Shown: positions 41,161-51,204, counted from the stretch's first letter. The stretch: DNA of 64,000 nucleotides from Mesorhizobium sp. ES1-1 (GCF_020164785.1 NZ_JAIUGX010000004.1:434001-498000); one strand, 5' to 3'. Made by a program: numbers and translations. The notes: generated by a model not told the origin, from the letters alone.

Positions 41161-43743
41161 TCAGGTCCGCATCTTCTCGCCGCTCGGGTCGAAAGGCGCC
41201 TCGATATTTATGCGGGCGGGACGGCGATGTCCGAGGATCTCGATCTCGAACAGGCCCGCACTTTCGTCCGCGGCCAAGGCCGCCGGCACATAGCCCTGCG
41301 CCATCGACTTCTGGACATAGTGCGCATAGCCGCCCGACGTCACCCAACCCACGACACGCCAGTCGCCATCGACGATGCCGCGCACGGCTGACGAGCCCTC
41401 AGCAGCCTCGGATCCACGCGCTTCCTCGCCCTTGTCGTCGAAGCGCGGCGCGCCGTAGCCATGCGGCTTTTCAACCGTGCCAAAGTCCTTGGCGACCTTG
41501 GCCCAGATCGGCTCGTCGCCCATGACGTCGGCGTCGGCGGCATCGACGATGAAGGAGACACGGCGCAGTTTCGGGCCGTTGGCATGTTCCCTGGCGGCGG
41601 CCTCGCGGCCGATGAAGTCGTTCTTCTCGAGCTTGATGAAGCGGTCCATCGAACCCTCGAAGGGCCCGTAGATAGGCCGCAACTCGCGGTACCAGGTTGG
41701 GAAGTTCTTTTCCAGACGCATGGACAGCAATGCGCGCATGCCGAAATCGACGAGGCCGAACTCCTCGCCGGCGTCCTTGATCGCCTTGTAGACCAGGCGC
41801 TGATATGCCGGCGCCATCCAGATCTCATAACCGAGATCGCCGGTGTAGGTGATGCGGTTGACCATGCAGGGTGCGCCGCCGACCGCCATCTCACGGAAAT
41901 CCATGAAGCGGAAAGCGGTGGTCGAGATGTCGACATCGACCAGCTTCTGCAACAGGTCGCGCGATCTCGGGCCGGCGATCGACAGGCCGACCAGCGTCTG
42001 GTCGAAGCGGTGGATGCGCACCTCCGATTCCCTTGGCCCATCTTTCGGCAGATGCTTTTCGAACCAGCGCATGTGGTATTTCTGCGCCGCCGACGAGCCC
42101 CAGATCATGAACCGGTCCTCGCCGGCCTTGGCGATGGTGAAGTCGCCGATCAGCTTGCCGAATTCGTTGAGCATAGGCGTCAGCACGATGCGGCCGGTCT
42201 TGGGCATGCGGTTGGTCATCAGCCGGTTGAGGAATTCCTCCGCCCCCGAACCAGACACTTCGTATTTGGCGAAATTGGCGATCTCGGTGACACCGACGCG
42301 CTCACGCGTGGCGCGCACTTCCTCGCCAATGGGGCCAAAGTCATTGGAGCGGTGGAAGGAGACGATGTCCTTCGGTTCCGTGCCCTTCGGCGCGAACCAG
42401 AGCGGCGTCTCGAGGCCCCAGCTGTCGCCCATAACGGCATTGTTGGCCAGCATGGTGTCGTAGAGCGGCGTCGTCTGCGCCGGACGGGCGGCCGGAAGCT
42501 CTTCGTTCGGGAAACGGATCGAGAAACGGCGCGAATAGTTTTCGCGCACCTTGGCGTTGGTATAGCGCAGGCCTGCCCATTCGCCGAAACGCGCGACATC
42601 CATGCCCCAGACGTCGAAGCCGGGATCGCCACTGACCATCCAGTTCGACAGCGCGAGGCCGACACCGCCACCCTGGCTGAAGCCGGCCATGACCGCGCAG
42701 GCGCACCAGAAATTGGTCAGGCCCTGCACCGGGCCGACCAGCGGATTGCCGTCGAGCGCGAAGGTGAAGGGGCCATTTATGATCTGCTTGATGCCAGCCT
42801 TCTCGATCCCGGGGAAATGCTTGAAGCCGATCTCCAGCGATGGCGCGATGCGGTCAAGGTCGGGCGGGAGCAATTCATGGCCGAAATCCCACGGCGTGTT
42901 GACCGGCGACCACGGCTTGCAGGCTTTCTCATAGGTGCCAAGCAGGATGCCGTTGCGCTCCTGCCGGGTGTAGATCTCGCCTTTGAAGTCGAGCACTCCA
43001 ACCATTTCGCGGCCGGTGGATTTGTTGAATTCCTCGACCTCGGGCATCGGCTCGGTCAGCAGATACATGTGCTCCATGGCCAGGACCGGCAATTCGACGC
43101 CGACCATGCGGCCGATCTCGCGCGCCCACAGGCCACCGCAATTGACGACATGCTCGGCCTTGACCGTGCCCTGTTCAGTGACCACGTTCCAAGTGCCATC
43201 GACGTCCTGCGTCAGTTCAACGACGCGATTGCGCAGCACGATCTCGGCGCCGAGCTTCCTCGCCGCCTTGGCATAGGCGTGGGTCGTCCCGGACGGGTCG
43301 AGGTGGCCCTCGACCGGGTCCCACATGGCGCCGACGAAGTTCGTCTCGTCCATCAGGGGGAACATCGCCTTGGCTTCGGACGGCGTGATCAACTCCGTGT
43401 CCATGCCGAGATAGCGGCCCTTGGCGTGCGCGAGGCGCAGGAAATCCATGCGCTCCGGCGTATCGGCCATCATCACGCCGCCGGTCAGGTGCAGCGAGCA
43501 GGACTGGCCGGAGATTTCCTCGATCTCCTTGTACAGCTGCACGGTGTAGGCCTGCAGCTTGGCGACATTCGGGTCGCCGTTCAGCGTATGGAAGCCGCCA
43601 GCCGCGTGCCAGGACGAGCCGGAGGTGAGTTCCGAGCGCTCGATCAGCATGATGTCGGTCCAGCCGGCCTTCGCCAGGTGATAGAGCACCGAGCAGCCGA
43701 CGACGCCGCCGCCGATAACAACCGCTTTTACATGGGATTTCAT
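41161..43743 (-). CDS. Dimethylglycine dehydrogenase-like FAD + GcvT protein (copy 2)
   Basis: This 860-residue protein has FAD domain GGGVVGCSVLYHL (11-23), likely flavin-linked His46 in SSWHAAG, an FAO middle domain and a C-terminal GcvT folate domain from about 420. It should oxidise an N-methyl group (dimethylglycine or a relative) to a methylene-THF unit. It lies between an MttB homologue and the DddP gene on one strand. Insertion-like variable sequence (730-790) is rich in Asp/Glu/Ala. Substrate and physiological acceptor are inferred. Confidence 0.9.
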   Translation of the reverse strand: MKSHVKAVVIGGGVVGCSVLYHLAKAGWTDIMLIERSELTSGSSWHAAGGFHTLNGDPNVAKLQAYTVQLYKEIEEISGQSCSLHLTGGVMMADTPERMDFLRLAHAKGRYLGMDTELITPSEAKAMFPLMDETNFVGAMWDPVEGHLDPSGTTHAYAKAARKLGAEIVLRNRVVELTQDVDGTWNVVTEQGTVKAEHVVNCGGLWAREIGRMVGVELPVLAMEHMYLLTEPMPEVEEFNKSTGREMVGVLDFKGEIYTRQERNGILLGTYEKACKPWSPVNTPWDFGHELLPPDLDRIAPSLEIGFKHFPGIEKAGIKQIINGPFTFALDGNPLVGPVQGLTNFWCACAVMAGFSQGGGVGLALSNWMVSGDPGFDVWGMDVARFGEWAGLRYTNAKVRENYSRRFSIRFPNEELPAARPAQTTPLYDTMLANNAVMGDSWGLETPLWFAPKGTEPKDIVSFHRSNDFGPIGEEVRATRERVGVTEIANFAKYEVSGSGAEEFLNRLMTNRMPKTGRIVLTPMLNEFGKLIGDFTIAKAGEDRFMIWGSSAAQKYHMRWFEKHLPKDGPRESEVRIHRFDQTLVGLSIAGPRSRDLLQKLVDVDISTTAFRFMDFREMAVGGAPCMVNRITYTGDLGYEIWMAPAYQRLVYKAIKDAGEEFGLVDFGMRALLSMRLEKNFPTWYRELRPIYGPFEGSMDRFIKLEKNDFIGREAAAREHANGPKLRRVSFIVDAADADVMGDEPIWAKVAKDFGTVEKPHGYGAPRFDDKGEEARGSEAAEGSSAVRGIVDGDWRVVGWVTSGGYAHYVQKSMAQGYVPAALAADESAGLFEIEILGHRRPARINIEAPFDPSGEKMRT

Positions 43744-44201
43744 GAAGATAGATCCGTTTCTGAAGGGACTGAATCGAAGGGGTGCGATGTGAAGACAAAA
43801 CGGAGATCTGATGTGGCCACGTTTTCCGCGAGCCTCCCATCCAACGCTGCCAGAATGGTTTCACAGACGGAAGTGCGGTGTGTCAGGACGTCCTGGGTCC
43901 AGACGCGGAGGATCGAATAGCCTTGGGCGCGCATGAAACCATCGCGGCGGCGGTCATAAGAACTGCCAGCGTGTTGCGAACCGTCGATTTCGACAACGAG
44001 CCATTTTTCGCGGCAGCAGAAGTCAGCAAAAAAAGGCCCAATAGAGAACTGACGCGCAAATCTGTAGCCGCCAAGCTTGCGCGTTTTTAGCTCGAGCCAA
44101 AGCAATGCTTCGGCTTGGTTCCCGGACTTCCGGAGGTTTCGCGCCCGGTTCGTTGTTCCGGCGCTGCGGCGGCTCCGCGTTTCATCAACGCCATCCCCCA
44201 C
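43740..44201 (-). CDS. DUF559 endonuclease-like protein
   Basis: The conserved part is about 130 residues: QAEALLWLELKTRKLGGYRFARQ, FADFCC and VVEIDGSQH, the Vsr/MutH-like fold of DUF559. A frame runs back to 44387, but its first 60 codons fall in a repeat, so GTG 44201 is the more sensible start. The stop overlaps the ATG of the DMGDH-like gene. It sits between two metabolic genes with no functional link, like a small mobile cargo gene. Confidence 0.65.
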   Translation of the reverse strand: MGDGVDETRSRRSAGTTNRARNLRKSGNQAEALLWLELKTRKLGGYRFARQFSIGPFFADFCCREKWLVVEIDGSQHAGSSYDRRRDGFMRAQGYSILRVWTQDVLTHRTSVCETILAALDGRLAENVATSDLRFVFTSHPFDSVPSETDLSS

Positions 44202-44345
44202 TCCGTCGCCGCTACGCGGCGCCACCTCTCCCCCCTCCGGAGGGAGAGGAAGGGAGCCAGGCGACATAAGTTCGCGCCCTTCCTCTCCCCCGTCGACCGG
44301 GGGAGAGGTGTCGAGCGAAGCTCGAGGGAGTGGGGGTCGACTGTT
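44185..44345. repeat. Mosaic intergenic repeat rich in CTCTCCCC/GGGGAGAG palindromes
   Basis: It contains CCCCACTCCGTCGCCGC, CTCCGGAGGGAGAGGAAGG and CTCCCCCGTCGACCGGGGGAGAGG modules, with inverted repeats on each side of a spacer. Such modules are dispersed between genes of many rhizobia. It overlaps the 5' part of the DUF559 frame. Confidence 0.7.
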
Positions 44346-44390
44346 CATCAAGTTCATACGAAGGATCGATCCACCAAGCAAAACCACCGA

Positions 44391-45968
44391 TCAGAAATCT
44401 GTCGGGGCGCCGCCTTCGGACCGGCGTTTTTCGACGAAGGCGTTGAGTTCCTCGCGGATGGCGGGGTCCATATAGGGTTCCTCATAGGACGCCAGGCGTT
44501 CCTTCCAGACCTTGTTGGCCTTTTCCATCGCCGTCGGCGATCCGGCCTCGGCCCAGGTCTCGAAATTGCGCCAGTCCGAGAGGATCGGCGAGTAGAAGGC
44601 GTTCTTGTATCGGTCCTGGGTGTGCTGGGTGCCGAAGAAGTGGCCGCCGGGGCCGACGGACTGGATGGCGTCGAAGCCGAGCGCCTCGTCGGAGAGGTCG
44701 AGCGGGGTCAGGAACTCGGCCACCATCTGCAGGAGGTCGATGTCGAGGATGGTCTTTTCATAGGAGCAGCGTAGCCCGCCCTCCAGCCAGCCGGCCGCAT
44801 GCATCATCAGATTGCCGCCGCCCTGGATTGCGCCCCACAGCGAGAAGACGCTTTCGTAGGCCGCCTGCGCATCGACCGTGTTGGCGGCGCAGGTGTTGGA
44901 GGTGCGGTAGGGAATATTGTAGCGGCGGGCAAGCTGGCCGCCGACGAGCTGCGCCTTCATGTATTCAGGCGTGCCGAAGGCGGGCGAGCCGGATTTCATG
45001 TCGACATTGGAGGTGAAGCCCCCATAGCCGACCGGCGCACCCTTGCGCACCATCTGGGCGAAGGCGATGCCTGACAGCGCCTCGGCATTCTGCTGTACCA
45101 GCGCGCCGGCGATGGTCACGGGGGCCATGGCGCCCGACAGGGTGAACGGCGTGACGATGACGACCTGACCCTTGCTCGACATCTGGATGATGCCTTCCAT
45201 CATCGGCACGTCGAGCTTGAGCGGCGAGTTGGTGTTGATGATGGTGAAGACGGACGGTTCCTCCAGCATCTGCTCGTGGCTGACGCCGCGCGCGATGCGG
45301 GTGATTTCGATGCCGTCGACATTGCGCTCCTTGCCCAGCGAATAGACGTGGAACACCTTGTCCGTGAGCGTGGCAAGATCACGAATACATTCAAGGTGGC
45401 GGACCGATGGGTGGATGTCCGTCGGTTCAACGGGATAGCCGCCCGTGCAGTGCAGGATGTTGTGCATCTGCGCAAGGCGCAGGAAGTTGCGGTAATCCGC
45501 CTGGTTGCCGGGGCGACGGCCGCCATCCATGTCAGAGCAGTTGGGAGCGGATGCCATCATCGAGATGATGAGATTATTGCCGCCGAAGCGGACATTGTGC
45601 GCTGGATTACGGGCATGCATGGTGAATTCGGAGGGGCAGTGCGACACGAGTTCGAGGATCATGTCGCTGTCGAAGCGCACCCGCTCGGAGCCGTCGCGCA
45701 CATCGGCGCCATGCGCCTTCATGATGCGACGAGCCTCGTCATGCAGAACGTCAACGCCGATTTCGCGCAGCACGCGCAGGGAGGCGAGGTGGATCGATTC
45801 GAGTTCGTCCTCCGAAACGAGCCTTGTCGGCGCGAGCGGGTTCCTCATCTGGCGAAACGCCGGTTGTTCGAATGCTGACGAGCCGCCGGCGCGCTTTCCG
45901 GCGCGCCCGCCGCGGCGGGCGCGATCGGGCGTCATGGCCGGGTCTGCGGGTTGTAGGGCGGCAGTCAT
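44391..45968 (-). CDS. MttB-superfamily methyltransferase without pyrrolysine (copy 2)
   Basis: This 525-residue protein belongs to the trimethylamine/betaine methyltransferase superfamily: a disordered Arg-rich first 60 residues, then the barrel with GGNNLIISMMASAPNCSD and GYGGFTSNVDMKSG. It has no internal amber codon. The start at 45968 has GAGGA upstream; the frame extends further back but without motifs. No second corrinoid protein is next to it, so it may share the one at 27200. It is in one line with DUF559, DMGDH-like and DddP genes. A different quaternary amine from copy 1 is likely. Confidence 0.88.
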   Translation of the reverse strand: MTAALQPADPAMTPDRARRGGRAGKRAGGSSAFEQPAFRQMRNPLAPTRLVSEDELESIHLASLRVLREIGVDVLHDEARRIMKAHGADVRDGSERVRFDSDMILELVSHCPSEFTMHARNPAHNVRFGGNNLIISMMASAPNCSDMDGGRRPGNQADYRNFLRLAQMHNILHCTGGYPVEPTDIHPSVRHLECIRDLATLTDKVFHVYSLGKERNVDGIEITRIARGVSHEQMLEEPSVFTIINTNSPLKLDVPMMEGIIQMSSKGQVVIVTPFTLSGAMAPVTIAGALVQQNAEALSGIAFAQMVRKGAPVGYGGFTSNVDMKSGSPAFGTPEYMKAQLVGGQLARRYNIPYRTSNTCAANTVDAQAAYESVFSLWGAIQGGGNLMMHAAGWLEGGLRCSYEKTILDIDLLQMVAEFLTPLDLSDEALGFDAIQSVGPGGHFFGTQHTQDRYKNAFYSPILSDWRNFETWAEAGSPTAMEKANKVWKERLASYEEPYMDPAIREELNAFVEKRRSEGGAPTDF

Positions 45969-46167
45969 GATGGTCCTCGTGCGATGCGATAGCGGGCGGC
46001 ATAATGGACCGGCGCTCCGCCGGTCAGTGCGGAGGCGGCGACCACTAGGACGAGGGAAGCGACATGCCAGAGCGGCCGAGCCTTGGCTCGCCGATTTCAT
46101 CCTGCTGAGGCTTCCGCAAGCATCGTCCGACCGATAGGGCTAGCCCGAATCTTCGTCGCGAGCCGCC

Positions 46168-47346
46168 ATGACCTCACCCGTCCAATCAGCCGAGCCGCCC
46201 CTCAAGTGGGCGGCCCTCGCAGGCGTAACCGCCGCGCTGGCGATGTTCGGCGCGGCGCAGGGCTTGAGCTCGCCGCTGTTCACGCTGCTGATGCAGAAGC
46301 AGGGCCTCTCGCCGGCGCTGATCGGCCTGTCGGCGGCCATGATGCCTTTCGGTCTCGTCCTGTCGGCGTCCTTCGTGCCGACGGCGGTCCGGCTGGTGGG
46401 CGCGCGCAGGCTGGCGGTGGCTTGTTCGCTGATCGGCGCGCTCTGTTTCATGGCCATCGGCCATCTTCAGGACTGGGTCGGCTGGTTCCTCATTCGCTTC
46501 GCCCTCGGCATCGTCATCAACCCGCTTTATGTTCTTGGCGAAGTCTGGGCCCTTTCGCTGGCGCCGCCGTCACGCCGCGGCCGGGTCATGGGGGTGTTCA
46601 ACACGGTGCTGGGGGCGGGTTATGCGACCGGGCCGTTCGCCCTGACGTTGATCGGCACATCGGGTTGGGCTCCATTCGCGGTCGGGGTTGTCGGTTTTCT
46701 GTTATGCGCGTTTATCCTTCACGCCGTTTCTTCGGATCTTGCCGGTTTCGAGGATGACGGACAATCAAATGGCGGTCTCCTCGGCTTTGCCGGCATGGCG
46801 CCAGCGCTGCTGCTGGCTGTCCTCGTCTCAGCAGCGGTGCAGCAAAGCACTTATGCGCTCCTCCCGGTCTTCGGCGGGCGCTACGGCCTGGCTGAAGCCA
46901 TTCTGGCCGCGCTGGTGATGGCGCTTTCGCTGGGAAATATCCTGCTGCAGATTCCGCTCGGTCTGCTGGCGGAGCGTTATGGCGGCCGCGCCATGATCAT
47001 CGTTTGCGCTCTGGCGACAACGGCCTGCGCCCTGTTGCTTCCGCTGCTGATCCTGACACCGCTGGTCTGGGTAGTGCTCCTGGTGATGGGGGCCGTCGGA
47101 TACGGCGTCTATACAATGGCGCTGGTCGAACTGGGCGACAGGTTCAAGGGCTCGGTGCTGGTCGCCGGCAACGCCGCCTTCGCGTTGATGTGGGGCGTCG
47201 GCGGCATTGTCGGTCCGCCCGGGGCAGGGCTGCTGATGCAGGCCATCGGCCCGCTTGGGCTGCCGGTCGTGATCGCATGCCTCGATGCCTTGCTGGTCTT
47301 CTTCGCGTTGTACCGCTCGTCGGTTCGCCGACGCGGGCGCGCATGA
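46168..47346 (+). CDS. Major facilitator superfamily transporter
   Basis: This 392-residue protein has about 12 membrane helices and a central cytoplasmic loop near residue 200 (SSDLAGFEDDGQSNGG). It is the general MFS fold of drug or solute transport. It is divergent from the MttB copy 2 gene, so it might move a methylated amine, but no motif indicates substrate. Confidence 0.88.
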   Translation: MTSPVQSAEPPLKWAALAGVTAALAMFGAAQGLSSPLFTLLMQKQGLSPALIGLSAAMMPFGLVLSASFVPTAVRLVGARRLAVACSLIGALCFMAIGHLQDWVGWFLIRFALGIVINPLYVLGEVWALSLAPPSRRGRVMGVFNTVLGAGYATGPFALTLIGTSGWAPFAVGVVGFLLCAFILHAVSSDLAGFEDDGQSNGGLLGFAGMAPALLLAVLVSAAVQQSTYALLPVFGGRYGLAEAILAALVMALSLGNILLQIPLGLLAERYGGRAMIIVCALATTACALLLPLLILTPLVWVVLLVMGAVGYGVYTMALVELGDRFKGSVLVAGNAAFALMWGVGGIVGPPGAGLLMQAIGPLGLPVVIACLDALLVFFALYRSSVRRRGRA

Positions 47347-47456
47347 CGGCACCGGCCGGCTGGTAGGGTTGCACCTCGCTTCATGAACCACGGCTATTGA
47401 ATATCGGATACGGCATGTCGATGTTGCATGCCGAAGCATCGCCTCTCGGAGATTCC

Positions 47457-49520
47457 ATGACCCTGCCCAATACGAAACCCGCAGCCGCAAACGACGATCC
47501 CTTCCTCTGGCTGGAAGACAGGACGTCCGAGCAAGCGCTCGACTGGGTGCATCGCCAGAACGCGGTGACGATCGGCGAACTGCAGGGCGACCCGGCCTAT
47601 CAAGCTTCGTTCGAGACCGCCCTGGACCTCATGACGGCTGAGGACAACATCGCGGTTGGCGCGGCCATTGCCGGCCATGTCTATAATTTCTGGCAGGACA
47701 AGACCAATGCGCTCGGCCTGTGGCGGCGCACCACGGTTGCCTCCTACAAGAGCGAGAAGCCGGTGTGGGAAACGATCCTCGACTTCGATCAGCTTGCGGC
47801 GAAGGAAGGGATCAAATGGGTGTTCAGCGGCGCCAGCCGGCTCTATCCGGATTTCAGCCGCTGCCTGCTGTCGATGTCGCCGGACGGTGGTGACGCCAAT
47901 GAGATGCGGGAGTTCGATATTGAATCCCGGTCATTCATCGAAGGCGGGTTTCGCGCGCCGGCCTCCAAGTCCGGGTTTGGCTGGCTGGACAAGGACACCG
48001 TCATCGTCTCGGCGGCCTTCGAGGATTCCGAGAAGACCGAATCCGGTTATCCCCGTGTGATCAAGTTCTGGAAGCGCGGCACTCGCCTGGAAGAGGCGAC
48101 ACCGGTCTTCGAGGCGCAAAAGCAGGACCTTGCCGTTGGCGCCGGCGTCGAATTCGACGGCGACAGGCGTTATCTGTTTTTGGCGCGGACGCTCAACTTC
48201 TTCGCGTCGCACATGTTCCTGCGGCTGCCCTCCGGCGAAAACAGACGCTTGCCGCTGCCGGAGGACACGACCGATACGGCCGTGTTTCGGGATCAGTTCG
48301 TCTTCGGTGTGCGCAGCCCGTGGACCGCGCCGGACGGCACGACGTGCAAGCCTGACGGTCTCTATTCGCTCGATCTGGCGCACTGGGTTGAGACCGGTGT
48401 GATCGGACGCGTTGAAACCTTGCTAGAGCCGGCCTATCGCGTGTCGATCAGCGGGCTTGCCCGCACTCAGGACCGGCTTTTCATAAGCCTGATGGACAAT
48501 GTGCGCGGCAAGGTTCTTGTCGGCGAGCGCAAAGCGGGAGCGTGGTCGCTGAAGCCCGTGGCACTGCCGGACAATGGCACGGTCGGCATCAGCCATGCCG
48601 AGCATTTCGGCTCCAGCGTCTCTTTCTCCTTCACTGATTTCCTGACGCCGAGTTCGATCATCTGGTCGGACGACGATGGCGAAACGCTGGAGACGGTGAA
48701 GTCGCAGCCGGCGCGCTTCGATGCCGGACCACTCATCTCCGAGCAGTTCGAGGCCCGTTCCAAGGACGGCACCATGATCCCTTATTTCGTCGTCAGGCGG
48801 AGAGACCAGAAGCGTCCGGTGCCGACGCTGCTCTACGGCTATGGCGGATTCGAAGTGCCGCTGCTGCCCGGTTATGCCGGCGTACGCGGCAGGCTTTGGC
48901 TGGAGAAGGGCAACGCCTATGTGCAGGCCTGTATTCGTGGCGGCGGCGAATTCGGCCCGGCCTGGCACCAGGCGGCGCTCAAAGGCAACCGCCAGAACGG
49001 CTTCGACGACTTCGCCGCGGTGGCGCGGGACGTCGTCGAGCGAGGCATCGCCACGGCTTCCTCGCTGGGGATCCAGGGCGGCTCGAATGGCGGCCTGCTG
49101 ACCGGCGTTTCGCTGACGCAGCATCCCGAGCTTTTCGGCGCCGTTATCATCGAGGTGCCACTGCTCGACATGCTGCGATACACGCAATTGCCGCCTGGCG
49201 CCTCGTGGATGGCCGAATATGGCGACCCTTCGCTGCCGGAAGACGCGAAATGGCTTTCAGCCTATTCGCCCTACCAGCATGTCGAGGAGGGCATCGCCTA
49301 TCCGCCTGTCCTGCTCACCACATCGACGGCCGACGATCGGGTGCATCCGGGCCATGCCCGCAAGATGGCCGCCCGGCTTCAGGAGGCGGGTCATGCCAGG
49401 ACATTGTTCTTCGAGGAGACGGAAGGCGGACATGGCGGTCGCGGCGACCGCAGACCGCAAGCGGCGCAGACGGCGATGAAATATGTCTTCCTGCAAAGGG
49501 CGCTGAGCGCCACGGCCTGA
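47457..49520 (+). CDS. Prolyl oligopeptidase family (S9A) serine peptidase
   Basis: This 687-residue protein has an N-terminal beta-propeller and a C-terminal alpha/beta hydrolase with the catalytic Ser in GGSNGG near 542, Asp in TADDRVHPGH and His in EGGHGG. It cleaves short peptides after proline, probably in the cytoplasm since no signal peptide is seen. The start at 47457 follows GGAGATTCC; earlier ATG codons lack a site. Confidence 0.9.
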   Translation: MTLPNTKPAAANDDPFLWLEDRTSEQALDWVHRQNAVTIGELQGDPAYQASFETALDLMTAEDNIAVGAAIAGHVYNFWQDKTNALGLWRRTTVASYKSEKPVWETILDFDQLAAKEGIKWVFSGASRLYPDFSRCLLSMSPDGGDANEMREFDIESRSFIEGGFRAPASKSGFGWLDKDTVIVSAAFEDSEKTESGYPRVIKFWKRGTRLEEATPVFEAQKQDLAVGAGVEFDGDRRYLFLARTLNFFASHMFLRLPSGENRRLPLPEDTTDTAVFRDQFVFGVRSPWTAPDGTTCKPDGLYSLDLAHWVETGVIGRVETLLEPAYRVSISGLARTQDRLFISLMDNVRGKVLVGERKAGAWSLKPVALPDNGTVGISHAEHFGSSVSFSFTDFLTPSSIIWSDDDGETLETVKSQPARFDAGPLISEQFEARSKDGTMIPYFVVRRRDQKRPVPTLLYGYGGFEVPLLPGYAGVRGRLWLEKGNAYVQACIRGGGEFGPAWHQAALKGNRQNGFDDFAAVARDVVERGIATASSLGIQGGSNGGLLTGVSLTQHPELFGAVIIEVPLLDMLRYTQLPPGASWMAEYGDPSLPEDAKWLSAYSPYQHVEEGIAYPPVLLTTSTADDRVHPGHARKMAARLQEAGHARTLFFEETEGGHGGRGDRRPQAAQTAMKYVFLQRALSATA

Positions 49521-49824
49521 ACTTGTTTCGGGCGACTAGAACAGGAGTGGTGCGCCGTAACCTCCATTTGACCTGAACCGTTGGTCCCAGCCAATCCGAA
49601 CGCAAAACCGTTTCGCACTTTTGCAGGAATTGCTCTAAGATGCCTGGCATGGCTCACGCTAGGCTATCGGCACGCGCATTCCGGGTCGCGGTGACACCGT
49701 CATCGCGGACCCTGCGCGCCGAGCTTCTGCGTTTGTGCGCCCGCATCGGCTATTCGCCTCCTGTGCGCCTCTGAAACATTCGCCCCGGCACCAGCCGGCA
49801 TGAATTTCAGAGGGAAATATCGAT
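49521..49824. other. Intergenic region with a rhizobial repeat fragment
   Basis: A 44-base unit at 49593-49636 (AATCCGAACGCAAAACC...AATTGCTCT) resembles a dispersed intergenic repeat of rhizobia. No gene was seen in the rest. Confidence 0.4.
49593..49636. repeat. Candidate dispersed intergenic repeat
   Basis: It has the layout AATCCG...AAACCG(T)TTCGCACTTTT...GGAATTGCTCT, close to short repeats found many times in rhizobial genomes. Copy number cannot be checked in one window. Confidence 0.45.
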
Positions 49825-51204
49825 ATGACCTACCAGAATTATTCGCTGAAGCAGCTTCAGCAGATCGACGCCGCGCACCATCTGCATCCCTTCACGGACC
49901 ACAAGGAATTGCGCGAGACCGGTTCGCGCATCATCACCCACGCCAACGGGCCGTTCATCTACGATTCCGAAGGGGCGGAAATCCTCGACGGGATGGCTGG
50001 CCTTTGGTGCGTCAGCATCGGCTATGGCCGGGATGAGCTGGCCGATGCGGCTTACGCGCAGATGAAGGAGCTGCCCTACTACAATTCCTTCTTCAAATGC
50101 TCGACGCCGACACCGGTGCTGCTGTCGAAGAAGCTGGCGGAGATCGCACCCAAGCACATCAACCAGGTGTTTTACGGCTCGTCAGGCTCCGAAGCCAACG
50201 ACACGGCCCTGCGCCTGGTGCGCCATTACTGGGCGCTGGAAGGCAAGCCGGAGAAGAACCGCATCATCTCGCGCAAAATGGGCTATCACGGTTCCACCGT
50301 CGCGGGCACGTCGCTGGGCGGCATGGACCTGATGCACAAGCAGCTCGGCGGCGCGGTTCCCAACATCGTCCATGTGATGATGCCCTATGCGTTCGAGCTG
50401 GCTCTGCCCGGCGAGAGCGATCACGATTTCGGCCTGCGCGCGGCAAAGGCGGTCGAGGACGCGATCCTCGAAGCCGGCCCCGACAAGGTCGCGGCCTTCA
50501 TCGGCGAGCCGGTGATGGGCGCAGGCGGCGTCAAGATCCCACCGGCGAGCTACTGGCCGGAAGTCCAGCGCATCTGCCGCAAATACGACGTGCTGCTGAT
50601 GCTGGACGAGGTCATCACCGGCTATGGCCGCACCGGTGAATGGTTCGCGGCGCAGACCTTCGGCATCGAGCCCGACACCATTACCACCGCAAAGGCGCTG
50701 ACCTCCGGCTACCAGCCGCTCTCGGCGCTGCTGGTCGGCGATCGCATCGCCGCGGCGCTGGTGGAGAAGGGCGGCGAGTTCTATCACGGCTACACCTATT
50801 CCGGTCACCCGGTGGCCTGTGCCGTTGCGCTGAAGAATCTCGAGATCATCGAGCGGGAAGGGCTGGTCGACCGTGTGAGGAACGATACCGGCCCTTATTT
50901 CGCGCAGGCTTTGCAGGAGCGCATCGCCGGGCATAATCTGGTCGGCGAAGTGCGATCCATCGGGCTGATGGGTGCGATCGAGATCGTCAAGGACAAGGCG
51001 ACGCGGGAGCGGTTCCTGCCGGGCGGCAGCGCCGCGGTCACCGTCCGCGACCACGCGATCGGACAAGGCATGATGCTGCGCGCCACAGGCGACACGATGA
51101 TCCTGTCGCCACCGCTGATCTGGACGGGCGACACCATCGACATGGCTTGCGAGCGGATCGGGAAGGCGCTGGATCTCGCGCAGGCGGACCTGCGCAAGCT
51201 GTAA
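49825..51204 (+). CDS. Class III aminotransferase (omega-amino acid/putrescine type)
   Basis: This 459-residue protein has GSSGSEANDTA (118-128), DE at 261-262 and the PLP-binding Lys290 in TTAKALTSG. The first part (HHLHPFTDHKELRETG) is shared with omega-amino acid:pyruvate and putrescine aminotransferases. A diamine, beta-alanine or taurine could be the amino donor. It is followed closely by a hypothetical gene and a DMGDH-like gene. Confidence 0.87.
   Translation: MTYQNYSLKQLQQIDAAHHLHPFTDHKELRETGSRIITHANGPFIYDSEGAEILDGMAGLWCVSIGYGRDELADAAYAQMKELPYYNSFFKCSTPTPVLLSKKLAEIAPKHINQVFYGSSGSEANDTALRLVRHYWALEGKPEKNRIISRKMGYHGSTVAGTSLGGMDLMHKQLGGAVPNIVHVMMPYAFELALPGESDHDFGLRAAKAVEDAILEAGPDKVAAFIGEPVMGAGGVKIPPASYWPEVQRICRKYDVLLMLDEVITGYGRTGEWFAAQTFGIEPDTITTAKALTSGYQPLSALLVGDRIAAALVEKGGEFYHGYTYSGHPVACAVALKNLEIIEREGLVDRVRNDTGPYFAQALQERIAGHNLVGEVRSIGLMGAIEIVKDKATRERFLPGGSAAVTVRDHAIGQGMMLRATGDTMILSPPLIWTGDTIDMACERIGKALDLAQADLRKL

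Noticed and set aside
41461..43920. Long plus-strand frame of about 819 codons opposite the DMGDH-like gene
   Set aside because: It is the mirror of a GC-rich gene with clear motifs; its translation has no recognisable domains and a skewed composition.
43740..44387. DUF559 start at 44387
   Set aside because: The first 60 codons lie in a dispersed intergenic repeat and show no conserved sequence.
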